Shown in pieces: positions 52,241-61,821 of a stretch of DNA of 64,000 bases (position 1 is the stretch's first letter; the number at the start of each line of letters is the position of its first letter). The translations under genes were made by a program, and so were the position numbers. The DNA comes from CAVSUZ01 sp963791885. GTDB lineage: Bacteria > Pseudomonadota > Alphaproteobacteria > Acetobacterales > Acetobacteraceae. The notes below the pieces were generated by a model. That model had not been told where the DNA came from. It was given only the letters and a program-made list of their open reading frames with translations, and made no database searches. The DNA lies in assembly GCA_963791885.1 (NCBI GenBank), contig CAWBUL010000004.1, forward strand, positions 1-64,000. The letters are read 5' to 3'.

Positions 52241-53131
52241 TCAGGTTGCGTTCGACGGCCCGCTCGCGAGCACCCGCCCCGCCACGGCATCCAGCTTCGC
52301 GACCAGCGTCGGATCGCGATGCGCCGGGCCGGTGATGATCGCGGAATCCAGCGCTGTGTTACAGCCGCACGGACAGAGTTCGCGCTCTGTCCCCAATTCA
52401 GGGATTACCGAGCAGACCAATCGGCGTGCATGGTCCGCATTGGCATACAGCACCTTCACCACGGTCTCGACCGTCACATGGTCATGATCCGGGTGCCAGC
52501 AGTCATAGTCCGTCACCATGGCGACAGTGGCGTAGCAAAGCTCCGCCTCCCGAGCGAGCTTCGCCTCTGGCATGTTAGTCATGCCGATCACGCTGCAGCC
52601 CCAGGTCCGGTAGAGATCGCTTTCGGCGCGCGTCGAGAACTGCGGTCCTTCCATGACGAGGTAGGTGCCTCCGCGCGTAACCGGCAGATCCAGGTCTCGG
52701 GCCGAGGCCTCGAGCATGTCACCCAGCCGCGCGCACACCGGATGCGCCATGGATACGTGCGCCACCACCCCCTCTCCGAAGAAGCTTTTGGCCCGCGCGA
52801 AGCTTCGATCGATGAACTGATCGACGATGACGAAATGCCCCGGCTCCAGGTCGGCCTTAAGGCTGCCGACCGCGGACAGCGAGATCACATCGGTGCATCC
52901 GGCTCGCTTCAGCGCGTCGATATTGGCGCGGTAGTTCAGGTATGTGGGAGACAGCCTGTGACCGCGCCCATGCCGCGGCAGGAAGACACAGCGCACGCCA
53001 TCCAGCCAACCCTCCAGCAACTCATCCGACGGCGCGCCCCAAGGGGTCTGGACCGCGCGCCATGCCGCACCTTCCAAACCGTCGATCTCGTAGATCCCCG
53101 AACCGCCGATGATGCCGATAACCGGTTCCAT
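52241..53131 (-). CDS. S-methyl-5'-thioadenosine phosphorylase
   Basis: Cleaves methylthioadenosine from polyamine synthesis to adenine and methylthioribose-1-phosphate. 296 residues from ATG 53131 (MEPVIGIIGGSGIYEIDGLE). Family motifs are VFLPRHGRGHRLSPTYLNYR, YLVMEGPQFSTRAESDLYR, GMTNMPEAKLAREAELCYAT and MVTDYDCWHPDHDHVTVETV. Cys residues near the end (CPCGCNTALD) are also typical. It is placed directly after petC. Confidence 0.94.
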   Translation of the reverse strand: MEPVIGIIGGSGIYEIDGLEGAAWRAVQTPWGAPSDELLEGWLDGVRCVFLPRHGRGHRLSPTYLNYRANIDALKRAGCTDVISLSAVGSLKADLEPGHFVIVDQFIDRSFARAKSFFGEGVVAHVSMAHPVCARLGDMLEASARDLDLPVTRGGTYLVMEGPQFSTRAESDLYRTWGCSVIGMTNMPEAKLAREAELCYATVAMVTDYDCWHPDHDHVTVETVVKVLYANADHARRLVCSVIPELGTERELCPCGCNTALDSAIITGPAHRDPTLVAKLDAVAGRVLASGPSNAT

Positions 53132-53146
53132 CAGCGGCAATCCGGC

Positions 53147-53927
53147 CTAATGAACGTCCGCCCAGACCTTGCGCTTCAGCGCATAGGTCAGGCCGGTCAG
53201 AAGCAGCATGAACAGAACGACCCTCACGCCGATCTGCTTGCGCTGAACCATCTCGGGATTGGCCGCCCACTGCAGGAACGTGACGACGTCGTGCGCCATT
53301 TGCGGCACGGTGGCTTTGGTGCCGTCGGCGAAATCCACGACGCCATCTTGGAGCGGCGGCGGCATCGCGATCAGGTGGCCGGGGAAGTACTCGATTATAG
53401 AATCGCCCGGTGGGCACCTGGAATCCCTTCGGCGGCTCAACGTAGCCGGTCAGGATGCCATACACGTAGTTGGCGTTCCCCTCCCGCGCATTCACGATCA
53501 GCGAAAGGTCAGGCGGCAGCGCCCCGTTCAGCGCGGCCCGCGCCGCTTCCTCGTTGGGAAACGGCGAGCGGAACTGATCCGCTGGTGTCGCCGGGCCGGT
53601 GATGGGCTGGCCGGAACTGTCCACGCCCTTCGGTACGGTCACCGACGCCGCGATCGACTGGATCTGTGCCTCCGTCAACCCGATGCCGGCGAGATCCCGG
53701 TAGTGAAGCTGCTTCATGGAATGGCAGTTGGAGCAGACGTTCTTATAGACCCAGAAGCCGCGCTGCGCGGAGGCCAGGTCGAACGCCCCGAACAATCCGT
53801 CGAAGCTCCAGTTCACCTGCGGCAGGGGCGGCTCCTGCTCCTCTTGCGCCCAGGCTGGCATCGCCGCCGGTATCGCACCCAGCAACACAAACGCGGCCGC
53901 GGCAATCAGTGATCGCAGCCGCATCAT
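53147..53927 (-). pseudogene. cytochrome c1 (petC), frameshifted as sequenced
   Basis: Heme-c subunit of the bc1 complex. Start at ATG 53927 overlapping the petB stop (ATGA). Signal peptide (LIAAAAFVLLGAIPAAMPAW), heme site NVCSNCHSMKQLHYRDL. The frame reads to KGFQVPTGRFYN and then derails near 53394; the other frame continues EYFPGHLIAMPPPLQDGVVD, MAHDVVTFLQWAANPEMVQR (axial Met region) and the C-terminal anchor GVRVVLFMLLLTGLTYALKR to 53147. One extra base explains the break (FYN-EYFPGH is the conserved join). Likely a sequence error, unless the complex is decaying. Confidence 0.88.
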
Positions 53928-55196
53928 GCCTTCTCCATCGGCTTGGCCACGGCGCCCGAGGGCATCGGTCCTCCGCCCGGCCCGAAGATGGCCTGGGAGA
54001 TACTGTCGGGCAGCGGCAGCGGACGCTCCAGCACGCCCAGGATCGGCAGCAGCACCAGGAAATGGAAGAAGTAATAGAGCGTGCAGAGCCGTCCAATCGG
54101 CACCCAAATCCCGATCGGCTGATGCGAGCCGACCACGCCCAGCACGATCGTCGCCGCCACCCAGAGCCAGATCAACTGGCGGAAGATCGGACGGAACCGC
54201 GCGCTGCGCACCGGACTCGTGTCCAGCCACGGCAGCACGAACAGCACGAGGATGGAGCCGAACATGATGCACACGCCGCCCAGCTTGTTCGGCACGGACC
54301 GCAGCATCGCGTAGAACGGCAGGAAGTACCACTCCGGCACGATATCGGTGGGTGTCTGCAGCGGGTCAGCCGGGATGAAGTTGTTGGGATCGCCAAGCGC
54401 GTTCGGGTGGAAGAATACCAACGCCGCCCAGACGATGATAAACAGGCAGATGCCGACGCTGTCCTTGATCGTGTAGTAGGGATGGAACGGTACCGTGTCC
54501 TGCGGCCCCTTCACGTCGATCCCAAGCGGGTTGTTGGACCCCGTGATGTGCAGCGCCATCACGTGCAGGCCGACCACGGCCACCAGGACGAACGGCAGCA
54601 GGTAGTGCAGGGCGAAGAAACGGTTGAGCGTTGGATTATCCACGCTGTACCCGCCCCACAGCCACGTGACGATCCCATGCCCGACCACCGGAAATGCGGA
54701 GAACAGGTTGGTGATGACCGTGGCGCCCCAGTAAGACATCTGCCCCCACGGCAGCACGTAACCCATGAAGGCGGTTGCCATCATCAGAAGCAGGATCACC
54801 ACGCCCAGCATCCACAGCAGTTCGCGCGGCGCCTTGTAAGACCCGTAGTACATCCCGCGCAGGATGTGAATGTACGTGACGATGAAGAACATCGAGGCGC
54901 CATTCTGGTGCACGTACCGGATCAGCCAACCATAGTTCACATCGCGCATGATGTGCTGCACCGAGTTCGAACGCGAGCTGTGTATTCGGCTGGTAGTTCA
55001 TCGCCAGGAACACGCCCGTGGCGATCATGATCACCAGGGTCACCACCGCCAACGCACCGAAATTCCACATGTAGTTGAAATTCCGTGGCGTCGGATACGC
55101 CATGTACTCCTTGTACATGATTGACGGGATGGGCAGCCGCGTGTCGATCCACGCCAGCACCGGGTTCTTGAATTGGCTCTGGTGGAGACCTGCCAT
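53924..55196 (-). pseudogene. cytochrome b (petB), frameshifted as sequenced
   Basis: Core subunit of the bc1 complex with eight membrane helices. Starts at ATG 55196 (MAGLHQSQFKNPVLAWIDTR). The frame reads to VFLAMNYQPNTQLAF, then breaks near 54966; a second frame picks up VQHIMRDVNYGWLIRYVHQN and runs to 53924. The heme and quinone-site segments are intact (GYVLPWGQMSYWGATVITNL; HYLLPFVLVAVVGLHVMALH; IVPEWYFLPFYAML). Deleting one base in GAACTCGG gives the conserved LAFDSVQHIMRDVN. petA (Rieske protein), normally just upstream, is not in the 125 nt to hemF. Confidence 0.9.
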
Positions 55197-55321
55197 CTGT
55201 GTTCCTCAATGCGCCGGCCGATCTGCATCAGCCGCCATTCGATGTCGGGGTGCTTTTGCAACGCGTCAGGAGCCAGGGCAAGGGCCGGACAACCTGCCTG
55301 TCGCCGCTGCCGGAGGTGCCG

Positions 55322-56197
55322 ATGTCTGACCAGCCGCCACACGTGTTGCTCCGGCCACAGGCTCAGAGCTGGTTCGAATCGCTGCGCGACCGACTGTGCT
55401 CCGCTTTCGAGGCGATCGAGGAGGAGGCCGGAGGAGACGCCCTGCCCGGACGCTCCCAGCAACGCGGCTGGCGTCGCCCGACGCCGGACGGGAGCGATGG
55501 CGGCGGCGGAGTCATCAGCCTGATGCACGGGCGGGTGTTCGAGAAAGTCGGGGTGAACGTCTCGACCGTGTGGGGGGAATTCTCGCCGGAGTTTCGCGCG
55601 CAGATCCCTGGCGCTGCCGACGATCCGCGATTCTGGGCCAGCGGCATCAGCCTCGTTGCCCATATGGCCAGCCCCAAGGTGCCGGCGGTCCATTTCAACA
55701 CCCGGATGCTGATCACCACGAAGGGCTGGTTCGGCGGGGGAGGTGACCTGACCCCGATGAGGCTCGAGACCATGCAAGCTCGGGAGGACGCGGCCGACTT
55801 CCACGCCGCCTTCCGGGCCGCCTGCGATCGGCACGACCCCACCTACTACGAGCGCTTCAAGGCCTGGTGCGACGAGTATTTCTTCCTGCCGCATCGGAAC
55901 GAGCCGCGCGGGGCAGGCGGGATCTTCTACGACCACCACTTCAGCGGCGACGCGGCGGCTGACTTCGCCTTCACCCGAGACGTCGGGCTGGCGTTCCTGG
56001 ACGCCTATCCCCGCATCGTCCGCCGGCGCATGCATGATCCCTGGACTGACGCCGACCGCGTCCACCAGCTCATTCGCCGCGGCCGCTATGTCGAGTTCAA
56101 CCTGCTCTATGACCGCGGCACGCTGTTTGGACTGCGCACCGGCGGCAACGTCGAAGCGATCCTGATGAGCCTGCCACCGGAGGTCCGTTGGCCCTGA
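55322..56197 (+). CDS. oxygen-dependent coproporphyrinogen III oxidase HemF
   Basis: Converts coproporphyrinogen III to protoporphyrinogen IX using O2. 291 residues from ATG 55322 (MSDQPPHVLLRPQAQSWFES). Signature sequences are VFEKVGVNVSTVWGEFSPEF, HFNTRMLITTKGWFGGGGDL, PRGAGGIFYDHHFSGD and GRYVEFNLLYDRGTLFGLRT. Divergent from petB. It shows the organism makes heme aerobically, consistent with a respiratory lifestyle. Confidence 0.96.
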   Translation: MSDQPPHVLLRPQAQSWFESLRDRLCSAFEAIEEEAGGDALPGRSQQRGWRRPTPDGSDGGGGVISLMHGRVFEKVGVNVSTVWGEFSPEFRAQIPGAADDPRFWASGISLVAHMASPKVPAVHFNTRMLITTKGWFGGGGDLTPMRLETMQAREDAADFHAAFRAACDRHDPTYYERFKAWCDEYFFLPHRNEPRGAGGIFYDHHFSGDAAADFAFTRDVGLAFLDAYPRIVRRRMHDPWTDADRVHQLIRRGRYVEFNLLYDRGTLFGLRTGGNVEAILMSLPPEVRWP

Positions 56198-56260
56198 GCC
56201 AATCTGGCGGTCCTGACGCGCGGGTGTCATGGTCCCCATTCGATCCAACCGAGGCGAGGC

Positions 56261-57046
56261 ATGGCATCCGACGATATCCTGGTTGAGCAGGACGAAGCTG
56301 GGATTGTCACCGTGACGCTGAACCGTCCGGCGAAGCGCAATGCCATCTCGTTCGCGATGTGGCAGCACCTTGGAGAACTCTTCACCGGCTTCGCCGCGCG
56401 ACCGGACGTTCGGATCGTGATTTTGACCGGAGCGGGAGGGAATTTCTCGGCCGGTGCAGATATCGCCGAATTTCCCCGGATGCGTGCTGATCCGGACGCG
56501 ACGTGGCGGTACAATCAGGCCGGGCACGACGCCACGATCGCCATTCGTGACCTTCCGCAGCCGACCATTGCAGCGGCGCATGGGTTCTGCGTGGGCGGTG
56601 GCTGCGGGATCGCCTTGGCCTGCGACCTGCGGGTCGGCGACCCGACGACGCAAATGGGCATCCCCGCGGCGCGCCGCGGCATCGTTTACACCGTGCTGGA
56701 TACCGAACTGCTCGTACGGACGGTCGGACTGCCAAGCGCTAAAATGATCCTGTATTCCGGCAACATCTTCCCGATGGAACGCTGCCGGGAGATGCGGCTG
56801 CTCGATGAGGTCGAGGAGACGGGGGCTTTGACCGGTGCCATCGCGCTTGCGCGCGACCTGGCGCTGCGTGCCCCGCTGTCTCAGCGAGGTTCCAAGATCA
56901 CGCTGGAAGCTATCGCGCGCGGCCAAACAGACATGCGTGAGCAGGAGATTCTCGCTGCGCAGGCGCGTGCGGCGGAAAGTGAGGACTATCGAGAGGCGAC
57001 ACAGTCCTTCATTGAGAAACGCCCGCCGGTGTTCCGCGGTCGTTGA
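56261..57046 (+). CDS. enoyl-CoA hydratase/isomerase family protein
   Basis: 261-residue crotonase-fold enzyme. Start ATG 56261 (MASDDILVEQDEAGIVTVTL). NRPAKRNAISFAMWQHL, the oxyanion-hole region GAGGNFSAGADIAEFPRM and GFCVGGGCGIALACDLRVGD are conserved; the usual catalytic Glu pair near 110-140 is partly replaced (QMGIPAARRGIVYTVLDT has no clear Glu), so it may catalyse something other than hydration. It lies one base from the radical SAM gene (TGA then ATG at 57048), suggesting co-transcription. Confidence 0.9.
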   Translation: MASDDILVEQDEAGIVTVTLNRPAKRNAISFAMWQHLGELFTGFAARPDVRIVILTGAGGNFSAGADIAEFPRMRADPDATWRYNQAGHDATIAIRDLPQPTIAAAHGFCVGGGCGIALACDLRVGDPTTQMGIPAARRGIVYTVLDTELLVRTVGLPSAKMILYSGNIFPMERCREMRLLDEVEETGALTGAIALARDLALRAPLSQRGSKITLEAIARGQTDMREQEILAAQARAAESEDYREATQSFIEKRPPVFRGR

Positions 57047-57047
57047 T

Positions 57048-57986
57048 ATGGATGCCGTCCCGCTTTCTCGCGACAAGTTCCGCAACCCTTTGCAGACCGC
57101 GAAAGGTGAGCGCCGTGCTCAGGTCGCACTGAAGGCGCTGGACACGCTATGGTTCAACACAGGCACGCTCTGCAATCTGACTTGTCTTCACTGCTACATC
57201 GAGTCCTCGCCGCGCAATGACAGGCTAGACTATCTGACGCGCGACGACGTTCGCAGATATCTGAATGAGATCGCGGATCGCGGATTGCCGACGCGCCTGA
57301 TCGGCTTCACCGGCGGCGAGCCGTTCATGAACCCCGAGATCATCGGCATGCTGGAAGACGTGTTGAGCGCCGGGTTCGGCGCGCTGGTGCTGACGAATGC
57401 CATGAAGCCGATGCGCAAGCTGGCGGCACCGCTGCTGGCGTTACGGGAGACGTGGCAGGATCGGCTGCGCATTCGCGTGTCGCTGGATCACTATACGCAG
57501 CCGGTGCACGAGGCGGAGCGCGGGAAGCGAAGCTGGACGCCGACAATCGCCGGCCTGTCCTGGTTGGCACGCAACGGATTCGCGATCGACGTCGCGGGCC
57601 GGCGGTTTACAGCGGAGATAGAAGACCAGGTACGCGCCGGCTACGCCGCATTGTTCGCTGAACTCGGCGTGCCGGTCGATGCGCATGACCCTGTGCGCTT
57701 GATGCTGTTTCCCGAGATGGATGGGACGCGTGACGTGCCGGAAATCACTGAGGCGTGCTGGGGAATTCTAGGCAAGTCGTCCGAGAGCGTGATGTGCGCC
57801 ACCTCCCGCATGGTCGTTCGCCGCAAGGGATCGGATCGTCCGACGGTGCTGGCTTGCACACTGCTTGCCTACGATCCACAGTTCGAACTGGGGGCTACAT
57901 TGGTAGAAGCGTCGCGTGCGGTGCCGCTCAATCATCAGCACTGCGCCAGTTTCTGCGTGCTGGGCGGCGCCGCTTGTAGCCGGTAA
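57048..57986 (+). CDS. radical SAM protein
   Basis: 312 residues from ATG 57048 (MDAVPLSRDKFRNPLQTAKG). The [4Fe-4S]-SAM site is C42-x3-C46-x2-C49 (CNLTCLHCY), followed by GFTGGEPFMNPEIIGMLED and TNAMKPMRK. Several C-terminal Cys (CWGILG; CATSRMV; ACTLLAYDP; HCASFCVLGGAACSR) could bind a second cluster, as in SPASM-type enzymes. I do not know its substrate. It lies between an enoyl-CoA hydratase and a sugar-type ABC transporter, neither of which explains it. Confidence 0.9.
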   Translation: MDAVPLSRDKFRNPLQTAKGERRAQVALKALDTLWFNTGTLCNLTCLHCYIESSPRNDRLDYLTRDDVRRYLNEIADRGLPTRLIGFTGGEPFMNPEIIGMLEDVLSAGFGALVLTNAMKPMRKLAAPLLALRETWQDRLRIRVSLDHYTQPVHEAERGKRSWTPTIAGLSWLARNGFAIDVAGRRFTAEIEDQVRAGYAALFAELGVPVDAHDPVRLMLFPEMDGTRDVPEITEACWGILGKSSESVMCATSRMVVRRKGSDRPTVLACTLLAYDPQFELGATLVEASRAVPLNHQHCASFCVLGGAACSR

Positions 57987-58001
57987 GCGGAAGGGGAAAA
58001 C

Positions 58002-59327
58002 ATGATCGGTCAGCGTCAGTTCGGCCTCCCAATGTCTCGGCGGCATGCCCTGGCGCTGATAGGCGCCGCGAGTCTGGCCGCGCGTCCGGCACGGGCGGAT
58101 ACGCACCTGGCGATCTGGACCGGATATCCCGAACTCCAGCCTTGGTATCAAGCGGTCGCTGCAGAATACGCCAAGACCCATCCGGGTGTTTCGTTCGAGT
58201 TCTTCAGTACCTCCCTGCGTGAGGCGGAGCAGAAGTTGACCGCCGCGGTTCCGACGGGAACCGGGCCAGACATCTACGACATCGGCACGAATATCAGTGT
58301 CAACTTCATCGATAACGGGTTGATCGATCCGAACCCGCCCGAGATCGACGCGTATCTGAAATCCGGCGGCTGGAACAAATTCCTGATCGACTTCTTCACG
58401 ATCAATGGGAAAAGCTACGGGTTGCCGCTGCTGGAGGGCAGTCGAGCATGCCTCTATTGGAACAAGACGTATTTCAACGAAGCAGGGATCGCCGAGCCGC
58501 CGAAGACATTCCCGGAGCTGATCGACGCGGCGAAGAAGCTGACGAAGTTCGATAGCCAGGGACGAATGACGCGCAGCGGGATCAGTCTGCGCTTGTCGGG
58601 GCAGGGCAGCGGGATCGGCGAGAAGTGGCGATACGTGGTGGAAGCGGCCGGCGGGTCGATGATCGAGCCGACGCCGAGTGGCAAATGGCATAACGGCTAC
58701 GACAACCAGGCCGGCCGTGACGCCCTCACATTCTACGTCGATGCGGTGCAGACCTGGCATATCGACGACCCGAAAGTGCCGCACGACGCGGACGCGTTTG
58801 ACTCTGGCGCCACCGCCATGCTGTTCCGTGAGGCCTGGGTGATCGGCGACATCCAATCCAAGAACCCGAAGCTGGATTACGGGGTGGTGCCGATCCCGGC
58901 CTGGAAAGCCGGTGACCCGCACATGATGATGCTGCAGCCTTGGGGCGTTTATGTGAACGGGCAAAGCAATAACAAGGCGGCTGCTTGGGATTTCATGAAG
59001 TTCCTGACGAATGCACCCAACGGCCTGATGCTGACGGAGATGACGGGGTGGCTGTCGCCGCGGCAAGATATCGACTGGAAACCGCTGCTGGCGAAGACGC
59101 CGCAATTCGAGGCGTTCGTCTCGCCGCCGCCGGATGTTAAATTCTATGTGGAGCCGGTGCTGACGGCGTTCGACGAGATCGAGACGCGGCTGTCGGATCA
59201 CCTCACGGCGGCTTATGTCGATCCGTCGCTGAAGGGAAACCCGCAGAAGGTCGCCGAGGCCATTCATCAGATGGCGCAGCAGACCGATCAAATCCTGAAG
59301 GATGCCAATCTGTACGGCACGGCCTAA
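58002..59327 (+). CDS. ABC transporter sugar-type extracellular solute-binding protein
   Basis: 441 residues. The N-terminus SRRHALALIGAASLAARPAR has a twin-Arg and ends in ARAD, suggesting Tat or Sec export to the periplasm. Solute-binding family 1 features are HLAIWTGYPELQPWYQAVAA, GTGPDIYDIGTNISVNFIDN, KSYGLPLLEGSRACLYWNKT and YFNEAGIAEPPKTFPELIDA. The ligand is probably a sugar or polyol, unresolved. The two permeases follow directly. Confidence 0.92.
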   Translation: MIGQRQFGLPMSRRHALALIGAASLAARPARADTHLAIWTGYPELQPWYQAVAAEYAKTHPGVSFEFFSTSLREAEQKLTAAVPTGTGPDIYDIGTNISVNFIDNGLIDPNPPEIDAYLKSGGWNKFLIDFFTINGKSYGLPLLEGSRACLYWNKTYFNEAGIAEPPKTFPELIDAAKKLTKFDSQGRMTRSGISLRLSGQGSGIGEKWRYVVEAAGGSMIEPTPSGKWHNGYDNQAGRDALTFYVDAVQTWHIDDPKVPHDADAFDSGATAMLFREAWVIGDIQSKNPKLDYGVVPIPAWKAGDPHMMMLQPWGVYVNGQSNNKAAAWDFMKFLTNAPNGLMLTEMTGWLSPRQDIDWKPLLAKTPQFEAFVSPPPDVKFYVEPVLTAFDEIETRLSDHLTAAYVDPSLKGNPQKVAEAIHQMAQQTDQILKDANLYGTA

Positions 59328-59333
59328 CACCGC

Positions 59334-60224
59334 GTGATCCGGCTGAGCCGGCGCGCCAGGCTGTGGGTCTGGTGTTATGCGATGCTGCTGCCGATCTTGG
59401 TGCTTTATGCGTATGTGCGCATCGTGCCGATCGGCTGGAGCTTCGTACTAAGCCTCTATGACTGGAAGCTGATCTCCCGCATCCGGCCGTTCGTGGGATT
59501 GCGGAATTACGCGCGGCTGTTTGCCGACAGCAATTTCCAAATCGCGCTGTGGAACACCACAGTCTATTCGGTTTCGGTGGTGGTGATCAGCACTCTGTTG
59601 GCGTTGCCTTTGGCCGTGGTACTGGCACGGCGCGGACGGTCGGCGGCGATCTATCAGACCATCTATTTCCTGCCGGTCATCACGCCGATGGTGCCGATGG
59701 CGATCGCCTGGAAGTGGATCTATGACTATAATTACGGATTGCTAAATTATATTCTGTCCTTTGTCGGGGTTCCACCGATCGCCTGGCTGACAGACGCGCA
59801 TATCGCTCTATGGGCACTTGTCATCCTGGGTATCTGGAAGGTCCTTGGCTATAATCTGGTGATCCTTCTGGTCGGCATCCGCAATATCCCGGCGACCTAC
59901 CTGGAGGCGGCGAGTCTGGACGGCGCATCGGAGTTGCGGACGTTCTGGCACGTCACGCTACCACTGCTGCGACCGATCCTGCTCTATGTCGTTGTCACTG
60001 CAACAATCAGCTCCTTCACCGTGTTCGTGCAGGTCTATGTGATGACGCTGGGATCGCAGTCGGCGCCGGGGCAGGCGGTGCGGGTGCTGGTGTACGACAT
60101 CTATCAGAATGCCTTCCAGTTTTTCCGGATGGGGTATGCGTCTGCCGAGGCGGTGACTCTGACGTTCATCGCACTTGGTTTCACCTGGATTCAGTTCCGT
60201 CTGTTCCGGGATGAGGCTGCGTGA
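59334..60224 (+). CDS. ABC transporter permease (MalF/UgpA-like)
   Basis: 296 residues from a GTG start at 59334 (ViRLSRRARLWVWCYAMLLP, read as Met). Six membrane segments. The EAA loop is YLEAASLDGASELRTFWHVT followed by LPLLRPI. It pairs with the permease at 60221, overlapping it as GTGA. It belongs to the sugar ABC importer of the upstream binding protein. Confidence 0.93.
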   Translation: MIRLSRRARLWVWCYAMLLPILVLYAYVRIVPIGWSFVLSLYDWKLISRIRPFVGLRNYARLFADSNFQIALWNTTVYSVSVVVISTLLALPLAVVLARRGRSAAIYQTIYFLPVITPMVPMAIAWKWIYDYNYGLLNYILSFVGVPPIAWLTDAHIALWALVILGIWKVLGYNLVILLVGIRNIPATYLEAASLDGASELRTFWHVTLPLLRPILLYVVVTATISSFTVFVQVYVMTLGSQSAPGQAVRVLVYDIYQNAFQFFRMGYASAEAVTLTFIALGFTWIQFRLFRDEAA

Positions 60225-61066
60225 GACCGGGGGCACGCCGGCATCGCATTCGTCCCGGCGCCGTCGTAGTGCATGTGATTCTGATTGCGGGCGCCGGCTT
60301 CATGCTGCTGCCGATGCTGTGGATGGTGGTGACCTCCTTCAAGCTGGCGGGGGAAATCGCTGTCTGGCCGCCGCATCTGCTGCCGAAAGCGCCGACGCTG
60401 GAGAATTACCGCGGGTTGTTTTCGGCGGTGCCGTTTCTGCGATTCCTGTTGAACAGCATGTTCTATTCGGTGGTGGCGACGGTCAGCGTGGTGGTCACAT
60501 CGGCAATCGCCGGCGCCGTGTTCGGCAAATACCGGTTTCCTGGGAACGGGCCGTTGTTCCTTTTGGTGTTCGCGACGGCGATCGTGCCCTTCGAAGGCTA
60601 CATGATCCCACTCTATATCCAGCTCGTGCGGATCCATTGGATCAATACGTATCAGGCGATCATCCTGCCGACGCTGGTGATGAGCTTTGGTATCTTTCTG
60701 ATGCGCCAGCATGTCGCGTCGGCGATACCGAATGAATTGATGGAGGCGGCGCGCGTCGATGGCGCAGGTGAGTGGTGGATCTTCCGGCGGGTGCTGGTGC
60801 CTCTTTCGGGAAATGCGCTGAGTGCGGTGGGGATCCTGGCTTTCATCCAGGGTTGGACAGCATTCATCTGGCCTCTGCTGGTGGCGAACAACCAGCTTCT
60901 GTTCAACACAGAGGTGGGGCTGACGGCGTTCCAATTTAGGTTCAGCACCGACTATGGGAAGCTGATGGCGGGATCGACGATCAGCACGCTGCCGATGCTG
61001 ATCATTTTTCTGATCCTGCGGCGACGGATCATTGAGAATATGGCGATGACGGGGTTGAAGGGATAA
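60221..61066 (+). CDS. ABC transporter permease (MalG/UgpE-like)
   Basis: 281 residues from GTG 60221 overlapping the previous stop. Six membrane segments; EAA loop ELMEAARVDGAGEWWIFRRV followed by LVPLSGNAL. Ends IIENMAMTGLKG, the conserved C-terminus of MalG-type permeases. No ATPase gene follows: the next genes are leftward, so the nucleotide-binding subunit must be shared or encoded elsewhere. Confidence 0.93.
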   Translation: MRPGARRHRIRPGAVVVHVILIAGAGFMLLPMLWMVVTSFKLAGEIAVWPPHLLPKAPTLENYRGLFSAVPFLRFLLNSMFYSVVATVSVVVTSAIAGAVFGKYRFPGNGPLFLLVFATAIVPFEGYMIPLYIQLVRIHWINTYQAIILPTLVMSFGIFLMRQHVASAIPNELMEAARVDGAGEWWIFRRVLVPLSGNALSAVGILAFIQGWTAFIWPLLVANNQLLFNTEVGLTAFQFRFSTDYGKLMAGSTISTLPMLIIFLILRRRIIENMAMTGLKG

Positions 61067-61131
61067 GCAAGATCGCTCCTGGAATCAGTATGATTCAGGA
61101 GGGCGGTTGTCCGATGGAAGATGCCGGCTGG

Positions 61132-61821
61132 TCAGGGCGGGCCAGTTGCAACTGCCGCGGCGGCTGGCACGTGCGGTTCCCAGGTTTGCTGCGGCTTCGG
61201 CCAGACGAAGCGGACGTTATCGGGGATGAAGTTGCGCGCGGACAAGCGTTTTCTGGCATCGTGCCACAGGGCCATAACGTCGCCGTTGCAGCGCATGAGA
61301 ACATGCTCGACGTCCTGATAGAGCGGATCGGACGGGAGGAGGCCGAGATCGCTGCAAATTTCGCGCAGGACGACGTGAGCCGGGTGGCGGCGGAGCTTCT
61401 CAGCAATTTCCTCGGCGGTGGGCAGGACGGTGGGATCGGTGTCCTGAGGCTGTGAGGGTTCGGGCCGCGGTGCGCGGGGTTTGGGCGAGGACGTGGGGCG
61501 CGCCGGCGCAGTGCGTACCGGATCGGGACGGTTTTCACGGAGGGCGAGCCTGGTTTCGAGCGCGCCGGCGAGCTGAAGGCCACGGGTGATGCGGGCGAGG
61601 ATCAGCGCGACGCTGTAGGTGCCGAAGCGGACCGCGATGTCGATGTGGGCTTCGGCGGCGGGAAGGTTTTGCACCGTGGCGGCGAGCTGTTTGCCGAAAG
61701 CGATGAGTGCGCGGAGGACGCCGAGCAGGTGGGCGGTGCGGGTGGGTGCGACGGCGGGCGCCGGATCCTGAGGCGGATCGGGGGCTTGGGCTGGCTCGGC
61801 GATGGCGGCCGCGGCGGTCAC
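61132..61821 (-). CDS. hypothetical protein with Pro/Ala-rich linkers
   Basis: 229 residues. N-terminal Pro/Ala leader, then a helical part (GVLRALIAFGKQLAATVQNL; AVRFGTYSVALILARITRGL), a Pro/Arg/Ser linker (about 100-130), and a C-terminal part that looks folded (AEKLRRHPAHVVLREICSDL; DVEHVLMRCNGDVMALWHDA). I recognise no family. The last segment is independent of the low-complexity regions and could be used for a profile search. It is convergent with the ABC permease gene. Confidence 0.65.
   Translation of the reverse strand: MTAAAAIAEPAQAPDPPQDPAPAVAPTRTAHLLGVLRALIAFGKQLAATVQNLPAAEAHIDIAVRFGTYSVALILARITRGLQLAGALETRLALRENRPDPVRTAPARPTSSPKPRAPRPEPSQPQDTDPTVLPTAEEIAEKLRRHPAHVVLREICSDLGLLPSDPLYQDVEHVLMRCNGDVMALWHDARKRLSARNFIPDNVRFVWPKPQQTWEPHVPAAAAVATGPP

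Noticed and set aside
55040..57085. 681-codon open frame on the minus strand opposite hemF and the enoyl-CoA hydratase
   Set aside because: It runs antisense to two clearly conserved genes and also through the petB start; the translation is Arg/Pro/His-rich without family features, as expected for a shadow in high-GC DNA.
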